Assembly (NCBI GenBank): GCA_035654655.1
Contig: DASRWI010000034.1
Location: 11,191-75,190, forward strand
DNA length: 64,000 nt
Direction: 5' to 3'
Source of the DNA: DASRWI01 sp035654655
GTDB lineage: Bacteria; Bacteroidota; Ignavibacteria; Ignavibacteriales; Ignavibacteriaceae
Shown here: positions 27,575 through 36,953 of the stretch, piece by piece
Layout: each line of letters begins with the position of its first letter
Numbering within the stretch: position 1 is the stretch's first letter
Notes under the pieces: model-generated
What the model was told of the DNA's origin: nothing
The model's input: only the letters and a program-made list of their open reading frames with translations
Database searches by the model: none
Program-made: the position numbers and the translations under genes

Positions 27575-27741
27575 TGCAAGTAATAATAATTTTAATAGGG
27601 ATAAGTTTATTTCTTGCTATATCTTTTTTGATTGTTTTTTTTATAGCAGCAAAGAAAGGTCAATTTAGTGATACATACACTCCTTCTGTAAGGATATTGT
27701 TTGATGATAAAGATTTAAGTAAAAATAAAGATTCAAAATAA
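27574..27741 (+). CDS. ccoS: cbb3 oxidase maturation protein CcoS
   Basis: A 55-codon gene. One membrane helix (about 4-25) is followed by AKKGQFSDTYTPSVRILFDD, matching the CcoS signature (K-x-GQF-D-Y-TP-RIL-DD). The ATG overlaps the ccoI stop by one base (TAATG), and ccoNO starts 21 bases downstream. CcoS is needed for cofactor insertion into the cbb3 catalytic subunit in other bacteria. The tail is polar and Lys-rich. Confidence 0.92.
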   Translation: MQVIIILIGISLFLAISFLIVFFIAAKKGQFSDTYTPSVRILFDDKDLSKNKDSK

Positions 27742-27762
27742 AACATCATCGGAGTAGCATAA

Positions 27763-29877
27763 ATGGTTCCTGAAAAATTTAGTTACGATAATTTAATCGT
27801 AAAAAAATTTGCTTTCGCAACAATCATTTGGGGTATTGTTGGAATGCTTGTAGGTTTAATTATTGGTACACAAATATTTTATCCCGCTCTTAATCTTGGA
27901 ATTCCATATACAACTTTTGGGAGATTAAGACCTTTACATACCAACGCTGTTATTTTTGCTTTTGTGGGTAATGCTATTTTTATGGGAATCTATCACTCAC
28001 TTCAACGATTATGTAAAGCAAGAATGTTTAATGATTTCCTCAGTAATTTTCATTTCTGGGGATGGCAGTTAATTATTGTGGCTGCTGCAATTACTCTTCC
28101 TATGGGATTTACAACTGCAAAGGAGTATGCTGAGCTTGAATGGCCTATTGACATTGCTATTACTCTTGTTTGGGTCGCATTTGGTATAAATATGTTCGGT
28201 ACAATCTTTAAGAGAAGAGAAAACCATATGTATGTAGCAATTTGGTTTTACATTGCGACCTGGGTTACTGTGGCAGTTCTACATATTGTAAATTCGATTG
28301 AAGTCCCTGTAAGCTTTATGAAAAGCTATCCTGTTTATGCCGGAGTTCAAGATGCATTAGTTCAATGGTGGTATGGTCATAATGCAGTAGCATTCTTTTT
28401 AACAACTCCATTCCTTGGTTTAATGTATTACTATCTGCCTAAAGCAGCAAACAGACCAATTTATTCTTACAGATTATCAATTATACATTTTTGGTCACTG
28501 ATATTTATTTATATCTGGGCAGGTCCTCATCATTTACTTTATTCAGCTTTACCAAACTGGGTTCAATCATTAGGCACAGTTTTTTCAATAATGCTTATTG
28601 CTCCATCCTGGGGTGGAATGATAAACGGTCTTTTAACTCTTAGAGGTGCGTGGGATAAAGTAAGAGAAGATCCTATTTTGAAATTTATGGTAGTTGCAGT
28701 GACTGCATATGGCATGGCGACATTTGAAGGTCCTATGCTCTCCTTAAAAAACGTAAATGCCATTGCACATTTTACTGATTGGATAATTTCTCACGTACAC
28801 GTTGGTGCATTAGGGTGGAATGGATTTTTAACTTTTGGAATTTTGTATTGGTTATTTCCAAGATTGTATAATACTACACTTTACTCTAAAAAATTAGCCA
28901 ATGTTCATTTTTGGATAGGTACTGTCGGGATTATTTTCTATGTATCTTCAATGTATTTTTCAGGAGTTACACAATCATTAATGTGGAAACAGTTTTCAGG
29001 ACTGGGAATGCTTCAATATCCAAACTTCCTTGAAACAGTTTTACAAATTATTCCAATGCATATGATTCGCGCAACAGGAGGTTCTTTATATTTAATTGGA
29101 GCATTGATACTTCTCTATAATTTATATAAGACTGCTAAACAAGGTTCATTTGAAAAAGAAGAGACTACTGAAGCACTACCTTTAATAAAAGCAGGTGATG
29201 TTTTCAAAAAAGGCTATAGACACCGCTGGTTGGAAGGTAAGCCAATTCAATTTTTACTTGTATCAACAGTTGTTGTTTTAATTGGCGGCTTGGTTGAATT
29301 CTTACCAACATTCTTAATCAAATCCAATATACCAACTATTGCTAATGTTCATCCTTATACTCCATTAGAATTGCAAGGAAGAGATATTTATATTAGGGAA
29401 GGATGCGTAAACTGTCATTCAAATCTTGTAAGACCTTTCCGTTCAGAAACTGAAAGATATGGTGAGTACTCTAAAGCAGGAGAATATGTTTATGACCATC
29501 CATTTTTATGGGGTTCAAAACGTACAGGACCAGATTTGCATAGAGAAGGAAAGAAATTTCCAAATACCTGGCACTATATGCATATGGAGCAGCCAACTTC
29601 AATGTCTCCAGGTTCAATAATGCCTCCTTATCCGTGGCTATTGACTAATGACCTTGATAACTCGACTTTAGAATCTAAGATAAGAAGAATGCAAGGTTTA
29701 GGTGTTCCATATCCTGCAGGTTATGAATTCAAAGCAGTTAATGATGCTAATAATCAAGCTGATGAAATAACAAAAGATTTAATTAAATCAGGAGTCGCAG
29801 CAGAAAGTAATAAAGAGATTATTGCTCTCATTGCCTATCTGCAAAGAATTGGTTCTGACATCAGGATAAATAAATAG
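27763..29877 (+). CDS. ccoNO: Fused cbb3 cytochrome oxidase subunits I and II (CcoN-CcoO)
   Basis: 704 residues joining the haem-copper catalytic subunit to the monohaem cytochrome c subunit. The first about 460 residues form the 12-helix CcoN part, with the His ligands visible in RPLHTNAV, WWYGHNAV, AGPHHLLYSALP and SHVHVGALGW. A linker and one more membrane helix (about 500-520) lead to the CcoO part, with haem c motif CVNCH at 548-552 and the axial-Met region around MSPGSIMPPYPW. Such fusions are frequent in the Bacteroidota/Chlorobi branch, as I recall. Lies between ccoS and ccoQ in an uninterrupted plus-strand operon. Function: high-affinity terminal oxidase for low oxygen. Confidence 0.96.
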   Translation: MVPEKFSYDNLIVKKFAFATIIWGIVGMLVGLIIGTQIFYPALNLGIPYTTFGRLRPLHTNAVIFAFVGNAIFMGIYHSLQRLCKARMFNDFLSNFHFWGWQLIIVAAAITLPMGFTTAKEYAELEWPIDIAITLVWVAFGINMFGTIFKRRENHMYVAIWFYIATWVTVAVLHIVNSIEVPVSFMKSYPVYAGVQDALVQWWYGHNAVAFFLTTPFLGLMYYYLPKAANRPIYSYRLSIIHFWSLIFIYIWAGPHHLLYSALPNWVQSLGTVFSIMLIAPSWGGMINGLLTLRGAWDKVREDPILKFMVVAVTAYGMATFEGPMLSLKNVNAIAHFTDWIISHVHVGALGWNGFLTFGILYWLFPRLYNTTLYSKKLANVHFWIGTVGIIFYVSSMYFSGVTQSLMWKQFSGLGMLQYPNFLETVLQIIPMHMIRATGGSLYLIGALILLYNLYKTAKQGSFEKEETTEALPLIKAGDVFKKGYRHRWLEGKPIQFLLVSTVVVLIGGLVEFLPTFLIKSNIPTIANVHPYTPLELQGRDIYIREGCVNCHSNLVRPFRSETERYGEYSKAGEYVYDHPFLWGSKRTGPDLHREGKKFPNTWHYMHMEQPTSMSPGSIMPPYPWLLTNDLDNSTLESKIRRMQGLGVPYPAGYEFKAVNDANNQADEITKDLIKSGVAAESNKEIIALIAYLQRIGSDIRINK

Positions 29878-29886
29878 GAGAATGAA

Positions 29887-30087
29887 ATGTTAAGAGAAAC
29901 ATTAGAATCTATAAATGGAGTAGAGATATTTCCAATAATTTCATTCGCAATATTTTTTATCTTTTTTGTTGGTGTTATTATTTGGCAATATAGACTAAGT
30001 CATAAATATTTAACAGATATGTCCAATCTTCCTCTTGTTTCAAATAAAGAGGAAACCATTATAGCCGGAGATAAAAATGAAATATAA
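29887..30087 (+). CDS. ccoQ: cbb3 oxidase small subunit CcoQ
   Basis: 66 residues: one membrane helix (about 15-33: FPIISFAIFFIFFVGVIIW) preceded by a short amphipathic segment and followed by a polar cytoplasmic tail, the usual CcoQ/FixQ plan. The start lies nine bases after ccoNO and the end overlaps ccoP by 11 bases. Sequence is poorly conserved in this family, so the assignment rests on size, topology and position. Confidence 0.85.
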   Translation: MLRETLESINGVEIFPIISFAIFFIFFVGVIIWQYRLSHKYLTDMSNLPLVSNKEETIIAGDKNEI

Positions 30088-30928
30088 AATTTTATCTTTT
30101 ATAATTTTGTTAAGCAATTTTATAGCTGCTCAATCAACAACTACTACTCCGCCTGATTTTACGTCAAAATATTATGATGCAGTTGCGGGTGGATTGATAT
30201 TAATTCTTATCATAGCAGCAGCAGCATTTCTTTTATTTGGGACTGAAGAGAAGGAAATAAAAGTTAAAGTAAAAAAAGAATCAGTAATAATTAAATTCTT
30301 TAAGAGAATAAACGGTGCTTTAACAGGAGCTGTTCCAATTGAAAAAGAAAATGAAATTGTTATGGCTGATGATTATGATGGAATTAGAGAATTAGATAAT
30401 CGTGTACCGCCCTGGTTTAGCTATTTATTTTATGTTACAATAATTTTCGCAGTTATTTATTTGTTCAACTTTCACGTATTTGATGGAAAACTTCAGGAAC
30501 AGGAATATGCTGACGAAATGGTAGTGGCTGAAAATTTAAGAGCTGAGTTATTAAAGACAGGTGCTTTAATTAATGAAGAGACTGTAACATTTGTTAACGA
30601 CCCTGCAGTTATTGAATCAGGCAAAACAATATTTTCCACTTACTGCATTAGCTGTCACGCACCCGATGGCGGGGGTTTAATTGGTCCTAATTTAACTGAT
30701 GATTATTGGATAAATGGCGGCGGCATAAAAAACATTTATAGGGTTATATCAAATGGAGTTTTGGCTAAAGGTATGCTTAGCTGGAAACAGCAGCTTAATC
30801 CTAAACAAATACAAGATGTTGCCAGTTTTGTAATTTCTTTAAAAGGAACTAAGCCTGCAAATGCAAAACTACCTCAAGGGACTCTGTATGTTGAAGCTGA
30901 TTCAACCAAAGATTTATCAATGAGATAA
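30077..30928 (+). CDS. ccoP: cbb3 oxidase subunit III (CcoP), monohaem form
   Basis: 283 residues. A signal-like helix at the N-terminus, a second helix at about 38-58, then the CcoP N-terminal domain (DDYDGIRELDNRVPPWF) and a third helix (about 114-133) before a periplasmic cytochrome domain. Only one haem c motif is present: CISCH at 190-194, with axial Met in KGMLSW. Classical CcoP has two; the single-haem form with an extra N-terminal helix region occurs in Bacteroidota. It overlaps ccoQ by 11 bases, and ccoG starts two bases after it. It passes electrons to the CcoNO part. Confidence 0.93.
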   Translation: MKYKILSFIILLSNFIAAQSTTTTPPDFTSKYYDAVAGGLILILIIAAAAFLLFGTEEKEIKVKVKKESVIIKFFKRINGALTGAVPIEKENEIVMADDYDGIRELDNRVPPWFSYLFYVTIIFAVIYLFNFHVFDGKLQEQEYADEMVVAENLRAELLKTGALINEETVTFVNDPAVIESGKTIFSTYCISCHAPDGGGLIGPNLTDDYWINGGGIKNIYRVISNGVLAKGMLSWKQQLNPKQIQDVASFVISLKGTKPANAKLPQGTLYVEADSTKDLSMR

Positions 30929-30930
30929 TT

Positions 30931-32346
30931 ATGAATTTAGTTCCTGAAACTGAAAATAATTTTAGAGATAATCTTGCTACTGTATCAGAAGAAGGAAAAA
31001 GGAAATGGATTTATCCTAAGAAACCTAAAGGAAAGTTCCACTCAGCAAGATTAATTTTTAGTGCAATTTTATTAATAATATTATTTGCGGCACCTTTTCT
31101 TAAGGTAAATGGTAAACCATTGATAATGCTGAATATTCTGGAACGAAACTTTATATTATTTGGTGTTCCCTTCGGTCCTCAGGATTTTTACATTTTTGTA
31201 CTTGGCTTTATTGGAATGATAATTTTTATTGTTCTATTCACTGCTGTATTTGGAAGAGTATTTTGTGGATGGGCTTGTCCTCAAACTGTTTTTATGGAAA
31301 TGGTGTTTCGTAAAATCGAATATTTTATTGAAGGCAATTCTTTTGCACAGAAGAAGTTGAAAAATGAAGAATGGAATGCATCAAAATTATTTAAAAAGTC
31401 CACAAAGCATTTTATCTTTTACAGTCTTTCATTCATTATAGCAAACATATTTTTAGCATACATAATTGGAAGTGAAAAACTTTTACATATTATTTCTGAA
31501 CCTCCTTCACAGCACCTTGAAGGATTGATAGCAATAATAATATTTTCCGGAATATTCTATTTCGTTTTTACTTTTTTTAGAGAACAGGCTTGCACAATTG
31601 TTTGTCCTTATGGAAGGTTGCAAAGTGTTTTGCTTGACCAAAATTCTTTAATTATTGCTTATGATAATTTTAGAGGTGAACCAAGAGGAAAGTTACGGAA
31701 AGATGAATTAGAGAAAGGTGATTGCATTGATTGTCATTTATGTGTTGATGTTTGTCCTACCGGAATAGATATTAGAAATGGTTTGCAGCTGGAATGTGTT
31801 AACTGCACTGCTTGCATTGATGAATGTAATGCTGTAATGACAAAGTTAGGCAGGCCTGAAAATCTCATAAAGTATTCATCGCTAAACTCCATAAGTAAAA
31901 ATGAAAAATTCAAATTTACTCCGAGAATAGTGGGATATTCAATTTTACTTTTAATAATTATTTCTGTCCTTACTTATTTGCTTGCAACACGAGCAGAATA
32001 CTCAGTTGAAATATTAAGGACACCTGGAACTCTTTATCAGGTTCAGGATGAAAAAAATGTGAGTAATATTTACGACCTTAATCTTGTAAATAAAACTTTT
32101 GAAGATGTTAATATTACCTTGAGGCTTGATAAACCAGATGAGGGCCAAATAAAGATTATAGGAAAACCTTTAAAGTTAAAAGCTCAGGAAAAAATGGATT
32201 CGAAGATGTTGGTTATTCTTGAACACGATGAATTAAAAAAAGTAAATACCGAAATAAAGATTTCAGTATTTGCCAATGATAAAATGTTAAAGCAAATAAA
32301 AACAAATTTTATGGCTCCGCCAAAAAGTATGATGGAGGAAGATTGA
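30931..32346 (+). CDS. ccoG: cbb3 oxidase accessory ferredoxin CcoG (FixG/RdxA)
   Basis: 471 residues with about five membrane helices. A membrane-proximal CGWACPQ motif (about 113-119) and a second CTIVCPYGRLQ lie in loops, followed by a 4Fe-4S ferredoxin domain with two clusters (CIDCHLCVDVCP and CVNCTACIDEC, about 267-310). The C-terminal 120 residues form an extracytoplasmic Ig-like domain. CcoG-type proteins are implicated in copper reduction for cbb3 assembly. The stop overlaps the TTG start of ccoH. Confidence 0.94.
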   Translation: MNLVPETENNFRDNLATVSEEGKRKWIYPKKPKGKFHSARLIFSAILLIILFAAPFLKVNGKPLIMLNILERNFILFGVPFGPQDFYIFVLGFIGMIIFIVLFTAVFGRVFCGWACPQTVFMEMVFRKIEYFIEGNSFAQKKLKNEEWNASKLFKKSTKHFIFYSLSFIIANIFLAYIIGSEKLLHIISEPPSQHLEGLIAIIIFSGIFYFVFTFFREQACTIVCPYGRLQSVLLDQNSLIIAYDNFRGEPRGKLRKDELEKGDCIDCHLCVDVCPTGIDIRNGLQLECVNCTACIDECNAVMTKLGRPENLIKYSSLNSISKNEKFKFTPRIVGYSILLLIIISVLTYLLATRAEYSVEILRTPGTLYQVQDEKNVSNIYDLNLVNKTFEDVNITLRLDKPDEGQIKIIGKPLKLKAQEKMDSKMLVILEHDELKKVNTEIKISVFANDKMLKQIKTNFMAPPKSMMEED

Positions 32347-32789
32347 AAAAATTTAATTGGGGTTATGGAATACTCATTGTATTTATAGTATTTATCTTAT
32401 TCGCCCTGAGTAATATTATTTTCTTTATGAACAAGGATGTAGAACTTGTTGCAAATAATTATTATGAAAAAGGAACTGATTACCAACAGCAAATAAAAAA
32501 AATTAGTAACAGTGAAGCACTTAAAAGTAAAATTGTTATCAAACAAATGGATGATAATATAGAATTTATTTTTCCTGAAGTGGTAAAAGGGAAAAAAGTA
32601 ATTGGGATGATTACTTTTTACAGACCATCTAATTCCAAGGAAGATAAATATTTTTCTTTCAACTTGGATAAGAGGAATGATTTTATTTATAACGCAAAAG
32701 ATCTCGTTAAAGGTATGTGGCGGATTAAAATAGATTGGCAAATGGATGGACAAAATTATTATTCAGAAGAAACATTGTTCTTAAATTAA
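32343..32789 (+). CDS. ccoH: FixH/CcoH family assembly protein
   Basis: 148 residues: an N-terminal membrane helix (about 6-30) and a beta-rich extracytoplasmic domain ending GMWRIKIDWQMDGQNYYSEE, which is the conserved end of the FixH family. Starts with TTG 32343, overlapping the ccoG stop by four bases (TTGA), so it is probably translated by coupling. CcoH stabilises cbb3 assembly intermediates in other bacteria. Confidence 0.9.
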   Translation: MKKFNWGYGILIVFIVFILFALSNIIFFMNKDVELVANNYYEKGTDYQQQIKKISNSEALKSKIVIKQMDDNIEFIFPEVVKGKKVIGMITFYRPSNSKEDKYFSFNLDKRNDFIYNAKDLVKGMWRIKIDWQMDGQNYYSEETLFLN

Positions 32790-32790
32790 T

Positions 32791-33483
32791 ATGGAATATA
32801 CAGCATTATTTTTAATAGGATTAACTGGAAGCTTACATTGTCTTGGTATGTGTGGGCCAATTGTTCTTGCACTTCCTTCACAAGATAAATCACCTTCTGT
32901 ACTTTTCTTAAATAGAATTCTTTATAATTCAGGGAGAATACTTTCCTATGCATTAATAGGTTTTATGATTGGTTTTATTGGAAGCAAATTAGATGTTATA
33001 AAATTTCAGGATTATGTTTCCATAATAGCAGGTGCAGCAATTATATTGTTTACTATAATTCCCGCTAACATAAAAAACAAAACTTTTTTTAATTATAGAT
33101 TTATTCAACCAATAAATAATGGAATAAGAAAATTATTTAAGCAAAATACCAGGTACTCATTTTTGTTTATTGGAGTACTAAATGGATTTCTTCCTTGTGG
33201 ATTAATTTATGTAGCTGCAGCAGCAGCATTTGCTTCAGCAAGTATTTACAAGGGGGCATTACTTATGGCCATATTTGGCTTGGGTACTTTTCCTTTAATG
33301 TTATTAGCTTCAGTTGCTGCAAAGTATATTAGTAAAGATTTGAGAAGTAGGTTTAATAAATTAGTACCGGTATTAGCAATAGTAGTTGGAGTAATATTTA
33401 TTCTAAGGGGATTAAATTTAGGTATACCTTTTATTAGTCCTGAGTTAATTAAAGGTTCAGTTCATTCCTGCTGCACAAAATAA
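32791..33483 (+). CDS. DsbD_2/UreH-like (TauE/SafE-annotated) membrane protein of the cbb3 locus
   Basis: 230 residues with six membrane helices and two Cys motifs in helices, HCLGMCGPIVLAL (17-29) and GFLPCGLIYVAAAAAF (about 132-147), the duplicated pattern of the DsbD_2 family (often annotated as sulfite exporter TauE/SafE). The C-terminus ends SCCTK. Members sit at the end of cbb3 operons in many bacteria and are suspected to help copper or thiol handling during oxidase assembly. One base separates it from ccoH, so it closes the operon. The name TauE is probably misleading here. Confidence 0.85.
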   Translation: MEYTALFLIGLTGSLHCLGMCGPIVLALPSQDKSPSVLFLNRILYNSGRILSYALIGFMIGFIGSKLDVIKFQDYVSIIAGAAIILFTIIPANIKNKTFFNYRFIQPINNGIRKLFKQNTRYSFLFIGVLNGFLPCGLIYVAAAAAFASASIYKGALLMAIFGLGTFPLMLLASVAAKYISKDLRSRFNKLVPVLAIVVGVIFILRGLNLGIPFISPELIKGSVHSCCTK

Positions 33484-33491
33484 TTTTAAGC

Positions 33492-33520
33492 AAAAAAAAA
33501 GCCTCCGAAGTCGGAGGCTT
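33492..33520 (-). terminator. Terminator of the HU gene
   Basis: gcctccga and tcggaggc form an eight-base-pair stem over two bases, extendable by AA/TT. The nine-base A run at 33492-33500 becomes a T run on the minus strand, so it terminates the HU gene (ends 33536). It also lies nine bases past the end of the cbb3 operon and may act on both strands. Confidence 0.85.
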
Positions 33521-33535
33521 AAGAATCACTTAGAA

Positions 33536-33829
33536 TTACTTCTGAGGGAAAGCTGCATCTTTTGCTGCTTTTGCAATTCTGAATTTTAAAACTTTTTTAG
33601 CAGGTATTAGCATAGTTTCTCCAGTTTTAGGATTCCTGCCAACTCTTTTCTTTCTATTAACTACAACTAATTTTCCAAGACCAGGAAGTGTGAAAGATTT
33701 CTTTGCTTCTTTATAAGCTAAAGTAACTAGTTCATCTAGGAAAGTTCCAGCTAACTTTTTTGTAGAACCGGTTTTCAATGCTAAATGATTTAGGATTTGT
33801 CCTTTAGTCATTGGTTTTGCAGTTGCCAT
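33536..33829 (-). CDS. HU/IHF-family DNA-binding protein
   Basis: 97 residues. KGQILNHLALKTGSTKKLAGTFLDELVTLA is the HU dimerisation helix pair, LPGLGKLVVVNRKKRVGRNPKTGETMLIPAKKVLKFRIAK the beta-saddle and DNA-binding arm with the family's GRNPKTG motif. I chose ATG 33829 with GAGG about 10 bases upstream; the frame continues to 33961, but that extension is low-complexity Lys/Phe from A+T-rich upstream DNA. The N-terminus MATAKPMTKGQ matches a subgroup of HU-like proteins with short tails. Role: nucleoid architecture. Confidence 0.93.
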   Translation of the reverse strand: MATAKPMTKGQILNHLALKTGSTKKLAGTFLDELVTLAYKEAKKSFTLPGLGKLVVVNRKKRVGRNPKTGETMLIPAKKVLKFRIAKAAKDAAFPQK

Positions 33830-34042
33830 AGTATAGACCTCTTTATTATTGGTTGTTAATACATTGTAAAAATAAAATTTTTTTTTTAACAAACAAACAA
33901 AAATCTTTAAAATATTGAACTTTTTTTTTGAGCGGGGTTTAAGGGGATTCCCATTTATCAAGGGGTTTCTCAGTTATGAAAATAAAATTGTACAATGTAT
34001 ATTTAAAAATAAATTATAAATTTTTGATAAACATCTTCATAT

Positions 34043-35980
34043 ATGAAATTACTTACAGCAGCATTTATAGTTTTTTTGTTTTGCAATGTGTATCCTCAAA
34101 TAAATAGAGCTGACAGTATAGGCCAAAAAGATACTACCAAAGTTCTCCCCAATCCACTTGAAGATACTATGCAAGATACAATTGCAACTAAAGATACTGT
34201 TGGTATTTTACCTACTGTTGTAACACCATTAAGAAATCAATTTCATATTCAGCCCTTCTTTGGTAATAGTTTTTTCATAAATAAAAAGTTCATCGAAAGA
34301 ATAGATTATAATCACGCGGGTGAGATTTTAATATATGCACCTTTCTATCAGGTAGTAAATTTAGGCTCAGCAGGACAAAATAATTATCTTTATGCGTATG
34401 GTACAGCATCGTACAATGTACTTGAAGATGGTATTCCTGTTTATAATGCACTCGGCTTGCAAGCTATGAATCTTATTCACACCGAAGATATTGATTCTCT
34501 TGAAATTGTAAGCAGTACTCAATCCTTTATATTAGGAGATGGTCCCGCTATAAATGTTTTAAGCAAAGATTTTGTTTCTGATTCTACTTATTCCAGGTTA
34601 AAATATTTTGAAGGAACTGAAGAGGAAGGTTTTATTGATGGGGTATTTAATGCTTTGATTTATAAGAAGCTAAATATGTTCATTAATGTTACTAATAAAA
34701 AAGTGGAACAAGGTTATGCGAATTCTGACCACGATTACTGGCAGGCAAGATTTAAATTAAAATATTTTCTTTCTGATAATATAAACTTACTTGCCACGTA
34801 TGGCTATACTCAGTTTCATGCAGGGCTAAATGGAGGCGTGGGACTTGATTCTTTAGGCAATTTAGATGAGCAAACTTTATTTAATGAAGATCTTGCCCAG
34901 GTATATTATCAAAACCAAAGCGAAGATATTTTAAATCATCGTTTTGCAGCTAAGGTTTTATTTTCTCCTAATGAACATTCATTCTCAGATTTAAGTTTTT
35001 ATTATCAGTTTTTAAAAGATGAGTTAAATTACCTTCACGATATTCAGCCAAATTATATTCATCAAAAAACAAAAACTGCAGGGGTTATCTTAAGACAATA
35101 CTTTATTTTCAAAACACTGAATGTTTTACTGCTTGGCAATTATTCTAATTCCACCGGTAATTCAAGAGGTTATCAAGAAATAGGTCCGGGTTTATTTAAT
35201 TTGAATTATGAATATCCTGTTGATAAAAATTTATTTTTTGCAGGTAGAATAAATTTGACTTTATTAGACTCAACATTAATCCCATCTTTATTTTTGAAGT
35301 ATGGAAACAATGATAAGGGTGGGTTTGGTGCCAGTTTAACATACATTCTATTAAATAAATTACAATTGAATTTTAGTGCTTCATCTTATGGAATAAATAA
35401 AGGGAATGAATTTACAAATTATGAAGCTGGCATAACCTATAAAAATGATAATGATTTCATAAACTTGAAATATTTAAGAACTGAAGGAGGAACTTCAGTA
35501 ATTTATTTCCTTAATCAAAATGGAAGCATACCTACTGATTATAATACATCAAGAAACTTATCAGGATTTTCATTAACAGCATCAAACCATATTAGTAAAA
35601 TATTATTGGAAGGTTTTGCAAACTATTATTTTGATAATATTTCTAACCCTATATACTTTACTGGAGTTGAAGGACTAAATTATCCTTCTGTAATTCCGGA
35701 TTTGAACATCACAGCAGGTATTTACTACTCTGATATTTTATTTAACAATAACCTGGATTTGAAAGCAGGTGTTAAATTAAATTATTTCTCTAATGATAAA
35801 AATATAAATTATAAAAAAGTATTTACAACAGACATTAGCATCAACGGAAGAATACAGGGGAGGGCAATAATATTCTTTACCTGGGAAAACATTTTAGATA
35901 AAAGATATTATGTAGTCCCTTATTATCCTGTAAGAGGAAGAAATATAAGATTTGGAGTTTCGTGGGAGTTGTTTAATTAA
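34043..35980 (+). CDS. TonB-dependent-receptor-like outer-membrane protein
   Basis: 645 residues. Signal peptide about 1-18 (ending VYPQ), then an Asp/Thr-rich linker (20-55), then a plug-like domain (about 55-170: YAYGTASYNVLEDGIPVYNALGL, IDSLEIVSSTQSFILGDGPAINVL) and beta-barrel strands to the aromatic C-terminal end (GRNIRFGVSWELF). It is shorter than a typical receptor, and no clear TonB box or carboxypeptidase-regulatory-like domain is seen, so it may be a smaller receptor or a TonB-receptor-derived porin. The ligand is unknown. Its end overlaps the convergent DUF4922 gene by four bases. Confidence 0.75.
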   Translation: MKLLTAAFIVFLFCNVYPQINRADSIGQKDTTKVLPNPLEDTMQDTIATKDTVGILPTVVTPLRNQFHIQPFFGNSFFINKKFIERIDYNHAGEILIYAPFYQVVNLGSAGQNNYLYAYGTASYNVLEDGIPVYNALGLQAMNLIHTEDIDSLEIVSSTQSFILGDGPAINVLSKDFVSDSTYSRLKYFEGTEEEGFIDGVFNALIYKKLNMFINVTNKKVEQGYANSDHDYWQARFKLKYFLSDNINLLATYGYTQFHAGLNGGVGLDSLGNLDEQTLFNEDLAQVYYQNQSEDILNHRFAAKVLFSPNEHSFSDLSFYYQFLKDELNYLHDIQPNYIHQKTKTAGVILRQYFIFKTLNVLLLGNYSNSTGNSRGYQEIGPGLFNLNYEYPVDKNLFFAGRINLTLLDSTLIPSLFLKYGNNDKGGFGASLTYILLNKLQLNFSASSYGINKGNEFTNYEAGITYKNDNDFINLKYLRTEGGTSVIYFLNQNGSIPTDYNTSRNLSGFSLTASNHISKILLEGFANYYFDNISNPIYFTGVEGLNYPSVIPDLNITAGIYYSDILFNNNLDLKAGVKLNYFSNDKNINYKKVFTTDISINGRIQGRAIIFFTWENILDKRYYVVPYYPVRGRNIRFGVSWELFN

Positions 35981-36930
35981 CAAACTCTGAAAACTTTTTC
36001 TAATTTATCCTTGCTGATAAAAACCTGGTGAAAAATATCTACAATATCTTCTTTGGTTATCTTATCAAAATCTTCTTTTAATGGAGTAATAGATACTCCG
36101 CCAATATCAACACTTGCAGGACTTAATAAAATCCTGCTGTCATCTTCTGCAAAGTACTGAGTAGGGCGATGTTTCTCCCTTAAGAAAATTATTACTCTCC
36201 ATTTTTCGTTATGATAAAATGAAAGAATATTAAGTAAAGGTTCTTCTTCACTGTTATTTAGTTTTTTTAATGTGGTTAAAAGCTTTTGAAAATATTTATC
36301 AAGTGCATCTTCATCACTGCCTTCAAATGAAATAAATTTTCTTAAACCATCATCTACACTTAAAATTTTAATTGTATCATTATCAACTAAAGCTTTTCCA
36401 TACCTTGAAATAATCTCATCATATTCGTGGTCGATAGGCATAAAGTCCTTATTGCCTGCCTGGAAATGTTGATGGTCCGGTGCTGATGCACCGCATTTTG
36501 GACCATTATAAAATACAGTATAATAATTAGATAAATCTCTTGAGTAATGAAGAAGTATTTTAAAACTTTCTTTTATGCTTTGAGGTACGTGCTCTTTATT
36601 TGGTAAAGTAAAATGCTCATTGAAAATAGGGAAAGGGTTTACAAGTATTGCATAATTTTCTTTGTAATCCAGAACCTGTTGTTCTTTAGGTAAATTATGA
36701 AGGCATAAAAAACAAGGACGTTCCTTTATTGATTTAGCATCAACTTTTGCCCCGCTGCTTATAAGGCGACCTGCATTATATTGAACCTTAATTGTATATC
36801 CATCAAAGTTAAAAGTCTTTACCTGAATTGAGTTTAAGGTTGCATAGCCATCTTTGCACATCTGCCAATTTTTTAATTGAGTAGATAATAAATTTTTACT
36901 TTTATCAGCGAAATTATTTTCAGGAACCAA
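35977..36930 (-). CDS. DUF4922-family HIT-like nucleotidyltransferase/phosphorylase
   Basis: 317 residues. The motif SAPDHQHFQAG (around residue 147-157) is the His-x-His-x-Gln type active site of the HIT superfamily, as in Ap4A phosphorylase and GDP-hexose phosphorylases; RPCFLCLHNLPKEQQ and NPFPIFNEHFTLPNKEH are further family blocks. Starts with TTG 36930: an in-frame stop is two codons upstream, and the conserved LLSTQLKNWQMCKDGY segment would be lost with the next ATG. It lies 23 bases after the GT2 gene on the same strand, so both are probably one operon. A role in nucleotide-sugar or dinucleotide turnover is likely but the substrate is unknown. Confidence 0.8.
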   Translation of the reverse strand: MVPENNFADKSKNLLSTQLKNWQMCKDGYATLNSIQVKTFNFDGYTIKVQYNAGRLISSGAKVDAKSIKERPCFLCLHNLPKEQQVLDYKENYAILVNPFPIFNEHFTLPNKEHVPQSIKESFKILLHYSRDLSNYYTVFYNGPKCGASAPDHQHFQAGNKDFMPIDHEYDEIISRYGKALVDNDTIKILSVDDGLRKFISFEGSDEDALDKYFQKLLTTLKKLNNSEEEPLLNILSFYHNEKWRVIIFLREKHRPTQYFAEDDSRILLSPASVDIGGVSITPLKEDFDKITKEDIVDIFHQVFISKDKLEKVFRVC

Positions 36931-36953
36931 TCTTTATGCCCTCACTTGTGAAA

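Noticed and set aside
33830..33961. N-terminal extension of the HU gene
   Set aside because: Low-complexity Lys/Phe sequence from A+T-rich DNA; HU proteins start at the helix reached from ATG 33829.
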